64,000 nucleotides of DNA from Niabella yanshanensis (lineage in GTDB: Bacteria > Bacteroidota > Bacteroidia > Chitinophagales > Chitinophagaceae), in contig NZ_CP139960.1 in the NCBI RefSeq assembly GCF_034424215.1, positions 62,001-126,000 of the forward strand. The letters run 5' to 3'. The notes beneath the pieces were generated by a model. The model saw nothing but the letters and a program-made list of their open reading frames with translations. It did not search any database and had not been told where the DNA came from. Shown piece after piece: positions 26,532-35,304 of this stretch (within the stretch, counting starts at the first letter, position 1; each line of letters opens with the position of its first letter). The translations under genes were made by a program, and so were the position numbers.

Positions 26532-27983
26532 CTAATCGACTCTTATGGCTTCAAAATCTTTTCCACCCTGGAGAAAAACAATTTTAGAAGCTTTTTTACC
26601 TGCCTCGTTAATAAACTTAAATTTTGCGTCGGGGATTTCTGCAAATTCAAGCTCATTACCGGTTGTAAAGCGTGCTTTGTAGTTGACTGCCGGAAACCTG
26701 CTTTGACGGAAATAAAGATCATTGTTCACTAAAGCTACCTTTATGGTATCACCCGGTAATTGGTAATTTCCTGTATATAATTCCATTTGATCTGCAGGAA
26801 CCGTTACAGTTTTCCTGATTGATGGCGTATAAAAACCTTTCCAGTTGTATACCCTGGCCACACTATTTAAGAGCTCGCTTATTACAGAGAAATCCTCTCC
26901 ATTGGTCATTATAACGATACCATCGCCACCTTCTAAAGTACCATAGGAGGTACATAGAAAAGCTTCATTACCGCCGTTATGAATAAAAAATCTACGATCG
27001 CCCCGGGAAATAATCACCACACCCAGCGCTGACTCCTTGCCCAAAACAGGTGTCATGCGGGTTTGCATCATGGATGGAGATAATACTTTTTGGGAAGCGC
27101 CCTTAAGGGTTAGCTGGCATTCTATAATATACTTCGCAAGATCGGTTGGTGTAGTCCAGAGGCCAGCGGCAGCCTGCTCCGGATAGATATGATATTTCCC
27201 TTTTACGGGTTTTCCATTTGTATAATACCCTGTGGCCAGGTTGAGCGTGTCAGAAATAGGTTGCTCAAAACTGCTGTTGCTCATACCCAGGGGTTTCAAA
27301 ACAGCATCTCTCATATATTCATGATACCGTTTACCTGTAATATCTTCTACGATCAGCTGTGAAATGGTAGTGCCGCCGCCCGAATACTGTAATTTGGTGC
27401 CAGCTTCAAATTGGGATCTTACAGCCTGTGTATTGGCCGGAGAATGGCCATCGAGTATTTGCTGTAGTACCGGTAGTTTGCTGCCACGCTCATATCCCGG
27501 AAAACCGTGAACCCCAAGGCCCGCGGTATGACTCAGCAAATGATAGATATTGATTTTCGTCTTAACTGAATTAGAGTCATAGGGAAACTTCCAGCTCTTT
27601 AAAAGTGTATTAACGTCTGCCTCCGGATCTATTCTCTTTTCTTCTACCAGTTTAAGGATGCCCATGCTGTTGAGGCTCTTACTGATAGAAGCTGCCTGGA
27701 AACGCGTGTTATTCGTAACTTTACTACTAGAAGCCTCATCTGCCCAACCATACCCTTTTGCCCAGTGAATTTGATAGTTTTTAATCACCGCGATGCTCAA
27801 TCCTTTGACGCCTGTCTCCTTCATTCTTTGCTCAATGTTTAGAGCGGGAACGGTTTCACCATAAACAATATCAGGTGCCAAATGATTTTCTACTTTTTGA
27901 ATAGTATCATTAACAGACGGCAAATTATTTTGGGCTATACCCCCAACCGGTAAAAGTAAACATACTAATAGGTATCGTTTCAT
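26532..27983 (-). CDS. Secreted serine hydrolase (beta-lactamase/PBP-like class C family)
   Basis: 483 residues with a signal peptide (cut near GIA|QN). The catalytic motifs of the class C beta-lactamase/DD-peptidase/esterase group are present: S99-I-S-K102, Y200-S-G in place of Y-x-N, and H335-N-G-G in place of K-T-G, a variant common in esterases and peptidases of this family. A small C-terminal beta domain (about residues 390-483) follows. Substrate is unknown: peptide, ester or beta-lactam are all possible. It is convergent with the YeiH gene and transcribed alone. Confidence 0.87.
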   Translation of the reverse strand: MKRYLLVCLLLPVGGIAQNNLPSVNDTIQKVENHLAPDIVYGETVPALNIEQRMKETGVKGLSIAVIKNYQIHWAKGYGWADEASSSKVTNNTRFQAASISKSLNSMGILKLVEEKRIDPEADVNTLLKSWKFPYDSNSVKTKINIYHLLSHTAGLGVHGFPGYERGSKLPVLQQILDGHSPANTQAVRSQFEAGTKLQYSGGGTTISQLIVEDITGKRYHEYMRDAVLKPLGMSNSSFEQPISDTLNLATGYYTNGKPVKGKYHIYPEQAAAGLWTTPTDLAKYIIECQLTLKGASQKVLSPSMMQTRMTPVLGKESALGVVIISRGDRRFFIHNGGNEAFLCTSYGTLEGGDGIVIMTNGEDFSVISELLNSVARVYNWKGFYTPSIRKTVTVPADQMELYTGNYQLPGDTIKVALVNNDLYFRQSRFPAVNYKARFTTGNELEFAEIPDAKFKFINEAGKKASKIVFLQGGKDFEAIRVD

Positions 27984-28237
27984 GCGAATCTTTTTACAGC
28001 TTATCTAAGGTAACAGAAAGTACCGGTAATACATGCCTTTTTTGTTTGGTTATTTTGATGTATTCTGTTGGCAACTGACCAGCTTATGCGGCGGGATCTG
28101 CATACAATCCGGTTCTAATCATTGCCATGTTAAGAACAAGACTATCTTAAAGTATAGTCAAACATCTATCAATCCTGTTATCGGGCAACAAATGCTGGTT
28201 TACGGCGCCGGTTCTTCAAAAGACATATACCCGTGGC

Positions 28238-28245
28238 TACATTTG
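28238..28245 (+). promoter_or_regulatory. -7 promoter element (TACATTTG) for the lipoprotein gene
   Basis: Perfect TAnnTTTG match 25 bp before the ATG at 28271, in a 287-bp divergent gap. A 74-aa frame at 28033-28257 runs across it and is not credible as a gene; I see nothing else in the gap. Confidence 0.55.
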
Positions 28246-28270
28246 TGCATAAAGTAAAAATCTAACAACC

Positions 28271-29116
28271 ATGTATTATCCATCAGTTAACAACCTGCTT
28301 CGCCTTGGAGTAGCTTTCTTTTTAATGATCAGTATAGGTACTGGCTGCGAACAGGCCGTGGAAGACTTGGGCGATCCGCAAAATTCTGATAAAACTTCGG
28401 GTTTTATTCCCGGTGGAAACAGGAAGTATATTTATAGTGTTGAAAGTGACGGAGGCGCCGGTGGCACGGTAACACAGAGCGTTTCGGGTACCAGGGATTC
28501 GGCGGGCATCACTGTTTATAACCTGCAGTCAGTGATACAGGCAAGCGGTGCTTCTATGACCCTGAACAATAACCTGTTTGTTATCGGTGGCAAAACATAT
28601 ACCGAAATAAAGGTACCGGATGCCTGGTACCAATATGTAACCTTATTTAACCAGATGCCTAATGTAAGAGTGACAAAAGCTGTAGTGAATGGATACCCGG
28701 CCTACATGGTGATGGACAATGCTTTAAAAGACGGCGGTAAAATTGCTGTTTCAGGTCCGCAGGTGCAGGAGCAATTGATAGAATATACAAATAATGGCAA
28801 CCTGGGCTCTGTTAAGCAGGAAATAGTACATATAACGGGAACGGGCAAAGTAGAAACTATTAAAGTTCCTGCAGGTTCTTTTGTGTGCAGCCGTTTTTCT
28901 TATGAAGTGGCTACAACGATCACTACCAGGGTCGGTCATACACAGGAGACGGCCAATGGTAACGAAAAGATAACAGTCTGGATGGCACAAGGTGTAGGTA
29001 TAGTAAAGCAACAGTCTGACGCAACCCTGGTATCAGTTATTCCCCTGCCTACCGGGGAAATTAAAAAGATTGTAACCAATACCGCTTCCACTACCACACT
29101 TCAAAATATTCAGTAA
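28271..29116 (+). CDS. Predicted lipoprotein, 281 aa, unknown function
   Basis: Lipoprotein signal peptide with lipobox IGTGC (Cys26), then a mostly beta-rich domain. The segment VETIKVPAGSFVCSRFSYEV followed by WMAQGVGIVKQQS resembles the repeated strand pattern of DUF3108/LolA-like lipid-binding lipoproteins of Bacteroidota, but I cannot assign a family firmly. It begins after a good promoter and is followed 16 bp later by a GNAT gene, probably in one transcript. Confidence 0.7.
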   Translation: MYYPSVNNLLRLGVAFFLMISIGTGCEQAVEDLGDPQNSDKTSGFIPGGNRKYIYSVESDGGAGGTVTQSVSGTRDSAGITVYNLQSVIQASGASMTLNNNLFVIGGKTYTEIKVPDAWYQYVTLFNQMPNVRVTKAVVNGYPAYMVMDNALKDGGKIAVSGPQVQEQLIEYTNNGNLGSVKQEIVHITGTGKVETIKVPAGSFVCSRFSYEVATTITTRVGHTQETANGNEKITVWMAQGVGIVKQQSDATLVSVIPLPTGEIKKIVTNTASTTTLQNIQ

Positions 29117-29132
29117 CCCGGCAGTAAGAACC

Positions 29133-29600
29133 ATGAATCGTATTGACATTAAATTGGTAGCTTCTGATGACTACAGGCTATTATCGTTAATCGCTGCCTG
29201 GTACCAGGCAGAATGGGGCATACCAGTAACAGATACCGTTAATAATTTACGTGCTGTAACCGCCGACAGTTACCAGTTTCAAATGGTCCTTTCTGTAAAT
29301 GGCAAAGCGGTCGCCACAGGTGGGATCTACAACCATGTTAGCCTGCTCAACCATAAACCTGACCTAAACGTATACAAAAAATGGCTGGCCCAGGTGTACA
29401 CCCTACCCGGTGAAAGGGGCCGGGGCTATGGCATTCTTCTTTGTAAACAAATCCAGGATCATTGCAGTGCCCTTGCATTTGAGAAGATATATTTGTTTAC
29501 CCACACAGCCGGGCCTATGTATGAGAAATTAGGCTGGTCAACAATTCAGCGTTTAGCGATAGGTAACAGGAATATAGCTGTCATGGAAAAGGCCCTCTAA
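29133..29600 (+). CDS. GNAT-family N-acetyltransferase
   Basis: 155-residue cytoplasmic acyl-CoA-dependent acetyltransferase. The acetyl-CoA pyrophosphate-binding motif A is VYTLPGERGRGYGILLCKQI (about residues 88-107), with the R-G-x-G-x-G/A signature RGRGYG, and motif B includes YEKLGW near residue 129. N- and C-terminal regions fit a standard GNAT of this length. Substrate unknown; the position after a lipoprotein gene gives no clue. Confidence 0.87.
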   Translation: MNRIDIKLVASDDYRLLSLIAAWYQAEWGIPVTDTVNNLRAVTADSYQFQMVLSVNGKAVATGGIYNHVSLLNHKPDLNVYKKWLAQVYTLPGERGRGYGILLCKQIQDHCSALAFEKIYLFTHTAGPMYEKLGWSTIQRLAIGNRNIAVMEKAL

Positions 29601-29661
29601 GCCCTGGGATCTCGTAGCTCATACTGAAACATAGCGGAACACACATAGACGGAGTAAAGGC

Positions 29662-29692
29662 TTAGCCCGGCTGTAAGTAACAGCTGAGCTAA
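29662..29692 (+). terminator. Hairpin after the GNAT gene
   Basis: Two-part stem TTAGC/GCTAA and GCTGT/ACAGC with an asymmetric-free internal loop and a five-base hairpin loop, about 60 bp after the stop. The T run after it is poor, so termination is uncertain. Confidence 0.4.
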
Positions 29693-29773
29693 ACCTTGTT
29701 CATCGCCAAAAATGCGATAAGCGATATTGATAAGCAACGGACCTGTAACGATTTCAAATTTTTAATATTTTAT

Positions 29774-30319
29774 ATGGAAAGAACAATTGTAAATCCTGTG
29801 ATCAAAGACCAGGTTACGTTTAAACAAACTGCAAAAGATATAAAGGGCGGTATAACCCGTTTGGAAGTTACGTTAATGCCGGGTGGAGGTACACCGCCAC
29901 ACTATCACAGGAATTTTTCTGAAACCTTTATCGTTCATTCCGGCGCTTTAACCATTCAATTAAAAAATAGAACCCTGGTCCTTGATGCGGGTCATCAGCT
30001 AACGGTAGAGCCGGGACAGTTACACCGTTTTACCAACACCACTGCAGCAGCTGTACATTTTACTACGATTGTAGAGCCTGGATCGGAAGGTTTTGAAAAT
30101 GCCCTGCATATTTTATATGGATTGGCCGGAGATAATCAAACTGACGACAAGGGTAATCCCAGGAGCTTGTTGGCCCTGGCTGTTATTTCCCATATAAGCG
30201 ATATGCGACCAGGCGGTGCAGGCGCTTTAATGATACCTTTCTTGGGACTGCTGAATTTTATTGCCAAAATTTCGGGTTATGATAAGAAGCTGGTAGCAAG
30301 ATATTGTATAAATGCTTAA
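29774..30319 (+). CDS. Cupin-domain protein, 181 aa
   Basis: Single cupin barrel. Motif 1 is GGGTPPHYHRNFSETFIVHSG (here residues of about 36-56, with two His and one Glu as metal ligands) and motif 2 is PGQLHRFTNT. The C-terminal 60 residues add a helical, partly hydrophobic segment (PGGAGALMIPFLGLLNFIAK). I start at the ATG at 29774 because a longer frame from 29696 adds a region with no conservation-like pattern. Probably a small-molecule binding or oxygenase-like protein; substrate unknown. Confidence 0.8.
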   Translation: MERTIVNPVIKDQVTFKQTAKDIKGGITRLEVTLMPGGGTPPHYHRNFSETFIVHSGALTIQLKNRTLVLDAGHQLTVEPGQLHRFTNTTAAAVHFTTIVEPGSEGFENALHILYGLAGDNQTDDKGNPRSLLALAVISHISDMRPGGAGALMIPFLGLLNFIAKISGYDKKLVARYCINA

Positions 30320-30400
30320 TCATATGATTAGAAAAGCGTACCAGGATAGGGCAGATGGTGCTAACACAATCCATGTAAGTGCACTGATGCTTATTAATTA

Positions 30401-30434
30401 AAAAGTCCGGGGCATTAAACCGCTCCGGACTTTT
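30401..30434. terminator. Bidirectional Rho-independent terminator
   Basis: Perfect ten-base-pair stem AAAAGTCCGG / CCGGACTTTT with a 14-base loop, between the convergent cupin gene and the ZU5-like lipoprotein gene. A-rich and T-rich flanks serve both directions. Confidence 0.9.
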
Positions 30435-30462
30435 GCGAAAAGCAATAAAACATGCAGACAAT

Positions 30463-31716
30463 TTAATAGGTTCGCCGTATTCGGAATGATCCATACATAC
30501 TCCTCGCACTAACATCACAATTTTCCAGCTTGTAAAGCGTACCCTGGAAACTACCCTGTACAATACCCCCGCCACTTTCCCCGAATGTTTCAAAAACAAT
30601 AGAGCCTTCTGCATATACTTTTTCGAAAGTTTCGCATTCGGTGTAATCGCTCTCATAGGTTTTAAACTGATAGGTGCCCGTGCAGGTTGCCTTTTTAGGA
30701 TCTGTGAGTTTGCCGAAACTATATTTGCCCAACACTGTTCCATTGGTATGAAAAGAGATAGCATCATTACCCGCGGTAGCCGTCATAATAGCCTGGCCAT
30801 TGAACACGCCAAGACTAAAAAATATACCGGTACATTTCTGGCCGCTAATGGTCCATACTACATATTCCTCGGGCATTATCGTAAGTTTTCTTCTTACAAT
30901 AACCAATCCGCCGTTGCCGGGCCTTTTGGGATCTGATCGCTTTACAAGGTTTTTAACCGTTACTTCAATGAGCGCTTCAGACTTTTTATCGGTGTCGGGT
31001 GCTTTGTATTTGACAACTGCACTTTTTCCGCCTGAAATGGAACCGCCGCCTGCTACCACTTTCCAGCCGACGATCTGGTCACGTTTTATGTCAGATCCCA
31101 AAACCACACCCGAGGCTACGTCTTCGTCCAGTATATGAGCCGTTAATTCAATCTCTTCACCGGAACCTACTTCATTTTTAGGAGCGTGAATAGATACTTC
31201 TCTCAAAATGCCCCAGTCACTGAAGTGAGTTGTTGAAACTTTCAGGGTTTGAGCCGCGGGGTCCAGGGCACAATCCAATACCTTATGCCATAATCCATCA
31301 TTGCTTTGAAAACAGGGGTAAAGAAGCGCCGCATCGGTTCCGGCAATATCGGCATCTGTATATTTAAAAGTGATTTCGACCGGTTTTTTAAGGGTGATGT
31401 TTTCTGGTAAGATCCGGAATAAGCGCCCGGTGGCAACTGCACTATTAGGTTGGATTTCCTGAATCGAAAATTCAGTTTCGGCGTCAACAGCGCCGGCAGG
31501 TACCCGGACCGAAATGTACTGATCGGGTATGGATATCGAACCGCCATTGACACCAATGCTGGCTTTCGTTGCCACACCTATTGGTTGACCGGGCATAGTT
31601 TTTAAAGGAACTGAGGGACCGGCGCCGGTATGGGTATCATTCTTTTTACAGGAGATAGTAAAAATAAGCCAGCCTGCCAGGCATAAAAATTTTATCAGGC
31701 TCTTGCTTTTTGTCAT
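30463..31716 (-). CDS. Lipoprotein with ZU5-like domain
   Basis: 417 residues from the ATG at 31716; an ATG seven codons earlier at 31737 lies directly after a terminator T run and is less likely. Lipobox FTISC (Cys23). Residues of about 45-165 (GGSISIPDQYISVRVPAGAV, FRILPENITLKKPVEITFKY) match the beta-rich ZU5-like domain seen in Bacteroidota surface lipoproteins. The middle is an Ig-like region (VVAGGGSISGGKSAVVKYKA) and the C-terminus a cysteine-containing beta domain. Probably a surface adhesin or binding protein; role unproven. Confidence 0.75.
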   Translation of the reverse strand: MTKSKSLIKFLCLAGWLIFTISCKKNDTHTGAGPSVPLKTMPGQPIGVATKASIGVNGGSISIPDQYISVRVPAGAVDAETEFSIQEIQPNSAVATGRLFRILPENITLKKPVEITFKYTDADIAGTDAALLYPCFQSNDGLWHKVLDCALDPAAQTLKVSTTHFSDWGILREVSIHAPKNEVGSGEEIELTAHILDEDVASGVVLGSDIKRDQIVGWKVVAGGGSISGGKSAVVKYKAPDTDKKSEALIEVTVKNLVKRSDPKRPGNGGLVIVRRKLTIMPEEYVVWTISGQKCTGIFFSLGVFNGQAIMTATAGNDAISFHTNGTVLGKYSFGKLTDPKKATCTGTYQFKTYESDYTECETFEKVYAEGSIVFETFGESGGGIVQGSFQGTLYKLENCDVSARSMYGSFRIRRTY

Positions 31717-31737
31717 AAAGGATTTGTTTTGATTCAT

Positions 31738-31771
31738 AAAAAATGGCCTGCTCCTGGTTGCCGGAGCAGGC
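31738..31771 (-). terminator. Terminator or attenuator between YceI and ZU5-like genes
   Basis: On the minus strand, a perfect nine-base-pair stem (GCCTGCTCC / GGAGCAGGC, eight-base loop, 31746-31771) is followed by CA and six T ending directly at the ATG at 31737. It may end the cupin-YceI transcript or attenuate entry into the lipoprotein gene. Confidence 0.8.
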
Positions 31772-31813
31772 TGTTGGCAGATCGTCCTGCCATTGAATGC
31801 CCGCGTCAGGCGG

Positions 31814-32422
31814 CTAAGAAGTTGATTTGTTAAGATGGAGTTTCAGTTTAATATCTACCTCCGGAAGAATGTATAGCTGTTGCTCCGGATCGTTGTAGCT
31901 ATTCATTCCCCATTGAAGACGCTTTAGCTTGAAGCTGCCCTCTGCAGAAATTTTTTCTTTTTCTGTTTTGATTACGGCAGGGATTTCTATGCTGTGAGTT
32001 TGCCCTATCATGGTAAAGTCGCCGGTGATCATCATATTAGCGTTTGAGCCGGTTTGACTATAGGGCTCAACCTTCGTTATATGAAAGCTGGCATCGGGAT
32101 GAACTGCGAGGTTGAAAAAATCAGGACTTTTCAGGTGATTTAACAAGGCTTCCCGTTCAGCTTCATTGGTGAGATCAAAATTGCTGATACTGGCAATTGG
32201 AATGGTGAAGTCTCCCCCTGTTATTTTACCTTTTCCATCGGTTTGAAGATGGCCCGATACTTTAAAAGCGCCTTCATGAAAATGGGTAGGTGCACTGCCT
32301 TTCCATTCAATTGCAGAGTTTTGCTCGTTCACTTTATAATCAACAGCCGAAATCGACTCTTTGTCCGAACAGGCTGTAAGAATCATAATTGTGAAAAACA
32401 GGTAATAGATTTTTTGCTTCAT
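31814..32422 (-). CDS. YceI-family lipoprotein (lipid/isoprenoid-binding lipocalin-like)
   Basis: 202 residues with lipobox ILTAC (Cys18). The YceI barrel is recognisable from YKVNEQNSAIEWKGSAPTHF near the start, GGDFTIPIASISNFDL, the LLNHLKSPDFFNLAVHPDAS helix-strand segment and GDFTMIGQTHSIEIPAVIK. YceI proteins bind long-chain isoprenoid-like ligands in the cell envelope. It lies 18 bp after a cupin gene on the same strand and is followed by a strong hairpin. Confidence 0.9.
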   Translation of the reverse strand: MKQKIYYLFFTIMILTACSDKESISAVDYKVNEQNSAIEWKGSAPTHFHEGAFKVSGHLQTDGKGKITGGDFTIPIASISNFDLTNEAEREALLNHLKSPDFFNLAVHPDASFHITKVEPYSQTGSNANMMITGDFTMIGQTHSIEIPAVIKTEKEKISAEGSFKLKRLQWGMNSYNDPEQQLYILPEVDIKLKLHLNKSTS

Positions 32423-32440
32423 TTTTTGTTTGTTTAAAGG

Positions 32441-32899
32441 TTATATAAAATTTATCTGGTAGGTATTAGTGGTCACATCCAGCATTGCCTTCAGCCTTTC
32501 AGCTGATGGCGCCCGGGGAACGGTAAGCGTTTGTGGTAAAGACTCAAGAGGTTCGCTGAATTCTATAAAATAATTCCAGAGTTTACCTGGGGTTATAAGG
32601 TTAATAAAGACGGCCTGACCTGTAATGATCTTAAACGAATGAGAAATATTACGTGGAGCAAACAGGGCATCGCCCTTTCTTAGCGTGGTACAGCGATTGG
32701 CAATAGTAACGCTCAGCTCCCCGTCAAGCACGTAAAAGGATTCATCTTCATTGGTATGTATGTGGGGTGGTGGTTCAGCACCTCTCGGCAATGTAAATTC
32801 AAGTAATGAGAACAGGTTACCCGTTTGTTCCGGTGTAATCAGTGACCTGAAATATCCCCCCTGGTAGCTTCTGTACAAAGGTTCTTTTAATGTATCCAT
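32441..32899 (-). CDS. Cupin-domain protein (quercetin-dioxygenase-like)
   Basis: 152-residue single cupin barrel. Motif 1 EPPPHIHTNEDESFYVLDGE has the His-x-His and Glu metal ligands, and motif 2 GDALFAPRNISHSFK the last His. Such proteins are often annotated quercetin 2,3-dioxygenase-like, but substrates vary. First gene of a minus-strand unit with YceI. An inverted repeat 47 bp upstream may be its operator. Confidence 0.83.
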   Translation of the reverse strand: MDTLKEPLYRSYQGGYFRSLITPEQTGNLFSLLEFTLPRGAEPPPHIHTNEDESFYVLDGELSVTIANRCTTLRKGDALFAPRNISHSFKIITGQAVFINLITPGKLWNYFIEFSEPLESLPQTLTVPRAPSAERLKAMLDVTTNTYQINFI

Positions 32900-33292
32900 T
32901 TCATTTTTTCTTTTTGATATAAATAGTGGTTGAACAGGTAAAGAATTACCGCCGGGTAAACAGCGGTAACCGTGCAGCAGTAACCATCCTGCGGGTGGGC
33001 CAGCCAGGGCGTCATGCTCTTGTTACCTGTTTTTTAAAAAATTTGTGTATGGTGCTTTCAAGGGCTTTTCGCGGGATGCGAACAGAATGTAAGTACCATT
33101 TTTTATTTCCTTGCGCTAAGGAGATGCAAGATTGAGATTATTTTAATATCTATACAAATACCAGCGATGTATACGCTGTTTAGGCGGCAAAGGATAGGTT
33201 TTGTAGACGGATGTTTACGGGCATTTTTTTAATGAACATATAATAGCTAAGTGCCGCTTCAGGCAATTATAGCAGTTTGTAATTTCCCTGGT
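32900..33292 (-). promoter_or_regulatory. Intergenic region with inverted repeat upstream of cupin-YceI
   Basis: The 393-bp gap holds a perfect inverted repeat at 32946-32969, TTACCGC and GCGGTAA separated by ten bases, a good size for a dimeric regulator. No TAnnTTTG promoter was found on the minus strand. Otherwise nothing recognisable is present. Confidence 0.4.
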
Positions 33293-34051
33293 CTATTCCG
33301 GCTGGGGCCGGTATAAAAACCCGGTGTCGGGATTGAACTGTTGTGCGCAGATTTGTTTATAATTACGTCCGATAGGAATCTGAGTGCCTGAAATAACAAT
33401 ATGGTTAGGGTTATAACCTTCAACCCTGTTTACAGGTATGATAAAGGACCGGTGAATGCGCATGAATTCACCAAGGGGAAGCAGTTTTTCGGTTACACTG
33501 ATTTTTTGCTTGGTTTGAAAAGATTTATCCGCGGTCACTACTTTGATATAGTCTTTTATGCTTTCGATCCACAAAATATCGCTGGTGTTTATCTTTAGAA
33601 GCCGGCGTTCAACACGGATGTACAGGTAATGAGCAACGGGCGGCGTTGACGCATCTGCAGGGGTTTCAATCGATTGAGTGGTTTTAAAGTCTGCGCTTAA
33701 AAAATGCCTGACCTTATCAATAGCCTGTAGAAAGCGTTTAAGTGGAACCGGCTTTAGTAAATAATCTATGGCATTCAGATCAAAACCTTCAATGGCATAT
33801 TCCTGGTAAGCGGTAGTGAAAATGATCAGCGGGGGCGATTTCAGGCTCCTGACAAGATCTGTCCCCAAAAGGCGTGGCATTTTTATGTCGAGGAATATCA
33901 GGTCTACCCTGGTATTTTGTATCATTTGAAACGCCTCCAGGGCATTGCTGCAGGCACCTATGATTTCAAGCTCTGGTATATGCGTTGCATATCTCCTGAT
34001 AATTTCCAGTGCATGGGGTTCATCATCAACTATTACCGTGCGGATCTTCAT
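33293..34051 (-). CDS. LytTR-family response regulator
   Basis: 252 residues. N-terminal receiver domain (about 1-120) with the acidic pair Asp9-Asp10, phospho-acceptor Asp55 in FLDIKMP, Thr86-Thr87 region and the conserved Lys in LLKPV. C-terminal LytTR DNA-binding domain (about 148-240; VERRLLKINTSDILWIESIK and MRIHRSFIIPVNRVEGYNP). Its ATG overlaps the stop of the sensor kinase gene by one base (TAATG), so they are translated together. Target genes not identified. Confidence 0.93.
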   Translation of the reverse strand: MKIRTVIVDDEPHALEIIRRYATHIPELEIIGACSNALEAFQMIQNTRVDLIFLDIKMPRLLGTDLVRSLKSPPLIIFTTAYQEYAIEGFDLNAIDYLLKPVPLKRFLQAIDKVRHFLSADFKTTQSIETPADASTPPVAHYLYIRVERRLLKINTSDILWIESIKDYIKVVTADKSFQTKQKISVTEKLLPLGEFMRIHRSFIIPVNRVEGYNPNHIVISGTQIPIGRNYKQICAQQFNPDTGFLYRPQPE

Positions 34052-35127
34052 TATGAATGTTTACCCTTTAAATATAACTGAATATTTAACTCGGCAATAA
34101 AGCAGTCTGCTTCATTTAAATAAGTGAATGTATGTCTTCCCGGATATAGCAGGTCCAGTCTTTGTTGCAGGTTATGTAAGCCTATGCCATTGAATTTCGG
34201 GCTGCTATTATTTATGACGGGTTGTTCTGGTTTGCTATTGGCTACCTTAAATATCATGGTGTCTTCATGAATATATAAATCAATATTGATCCAGGGCATT
34301 TCGGTAGTTTCGGCGGCACCATGTTTGAAAGCATTTTCTACAAGAGGTAACATGAGCAGGGGTGCAATTTTTAGATCATTTGCAGGACTGGTCATATTTA
34401 CGTTTAGTTCTAATCTTTTTTCGTAGCGAAGTTTTTCTAAACTGATGTAATTGCTTAGGATCTCAATATCTCTTTTTAATAATACCTGCTCGCTGGTACA
34501 TTCGTATAAAACATACCGGAGTATATTGGATAGCCCTAGCACCACCTCCGGGGTTTGAGGTGAATTGTTTAATGAAAGCGCATAAAGATTGTTTAACGAG
34601 TTAAAAAGAAAATGCGGATGTAATTGTCCCTTTAAAAAGTTAAGTTCTGATTGCAACAGAACCCGCTTCCGCTCATTCCATAAAATGAATAGCTTAACTG
34701 TTACACATATCCAGGCTACAGTATTGGTTCGCTCTATCGCGTTTACAAAATCACCAGGGTGAGTAAGTTGTTTCCACCTGGACAGGCTGAGCGATGGCCA
34801 GGTAAAGCTGCTGTCCCGTATCGTATAAAATTTAAATATATAGGGATTGGTAATGTACACTTCCACAAACCGGTATAGGATTGCGATCAGCGGCATCGTA
34901 AGCAGCAAAAGCAAAAAAGTCTGAATATACTTATCACGAAAGAAAAACCGGGGCAATATCCAATTTGAAATAAGAGAGAAATAACACATATGTACCGGTA
35001 ACAGTATCAGAACTACCACTATTCCGAGTTCGTAGCTTCCATAGGCGGTACCGTAAATAAACAGCAACAGGCTAAAGGATATCAGCCAGTAAAATAAGGG
35101 TCGGAGCGCCTGAAGTCTGTTTGTCAA
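34051..35127 (-). CDS. LytS-type sensor histidine kinase
   Basis: 358 residues with four hydrophobic helices in the N-terminal 95 residues plus one near 135-150, then the His_kinase (PF06580) region with phospho-acceptor His172 in QLHPHFLFNSLNNLYAL and an HATPase domain (PLVENAFKHGA and NGIGLHNLQQRLDLLYPG). No ligand domain other than membrane helices is visible. The only start in frame is TTG at 35127, after an AGGAG-like stretch. Partner of the LytTR regulator immediately downstream. Confidence 0.92.
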   Translation of the reverse strand: MTNRLQALRPLFYWLISFSLLLFIYGTAYGSYELGIVVVLILLPVHMCYFSLISNWILPRFFFRDKYIQTFLLLLLTMPLIAILYRFVEVYITNPYIFKFYTIRDSSFTWPSLSLSRWKQLTHPGDFVNAIERTNTVAWICVTVKLFILWNERKRVLLQSELNFLKGQLHPHFLFNSLNNLYALSLNNSPQTPEVVLGLSNILRYVLYECTSEQVLLKRDIEILSNYISLEKLRYEKRLELNVNMTSPANDLKIAPLLMLPLVENAFKHGAAETTEMPWINIDLYIHEDTMIFKVANSKPEQPVINNSSPKFNGIGLHNLQQRLDLLYPGRHTFTYLNEADCFIAELNIQLYLKGKHS

Positions 35128-35275
35128 GAAGCCTGTTTTGAATGATCGTAAAGTTAAGCTCCTCTGTCAATATTTTTAATATTGGTAGATAAAAGTATGC
35201 TTTGGTCGACGAATGCAGGGAAATCATGGTATTTACAGCAATAATGATAATGTGTTGCCGAGCTGATTTTAATTC

Positions 35276-35283
35276 TATTTTTG
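35276..35283 (+). promoter_or_regulatory. -7 promoter element for the UbiD gene (TATTTTTG)
   Basis: Perfect TAnnTTTG match with a TTG -33 candidate at 35255-35257, 18 bp upstream. The predicted start of transcription leaves a leader of only about 15 nt before the ATG at 35305. Confidence 0.65.
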
Positions 35284-35304
35284 CCGCAAATTGTAGAAAG
35301 CATT

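Noticed and set aside
28033-28257. 74-aa frame before the lipoprotein gene
   Set aside because: Runs across a perfect -7 promoter element and has no coding signature.
35281-35304. UbiD start at TTG 35281
   Set aside because: It overlaps the promoter -7 element; ATG 35305 begins at the conserved N-terminus.
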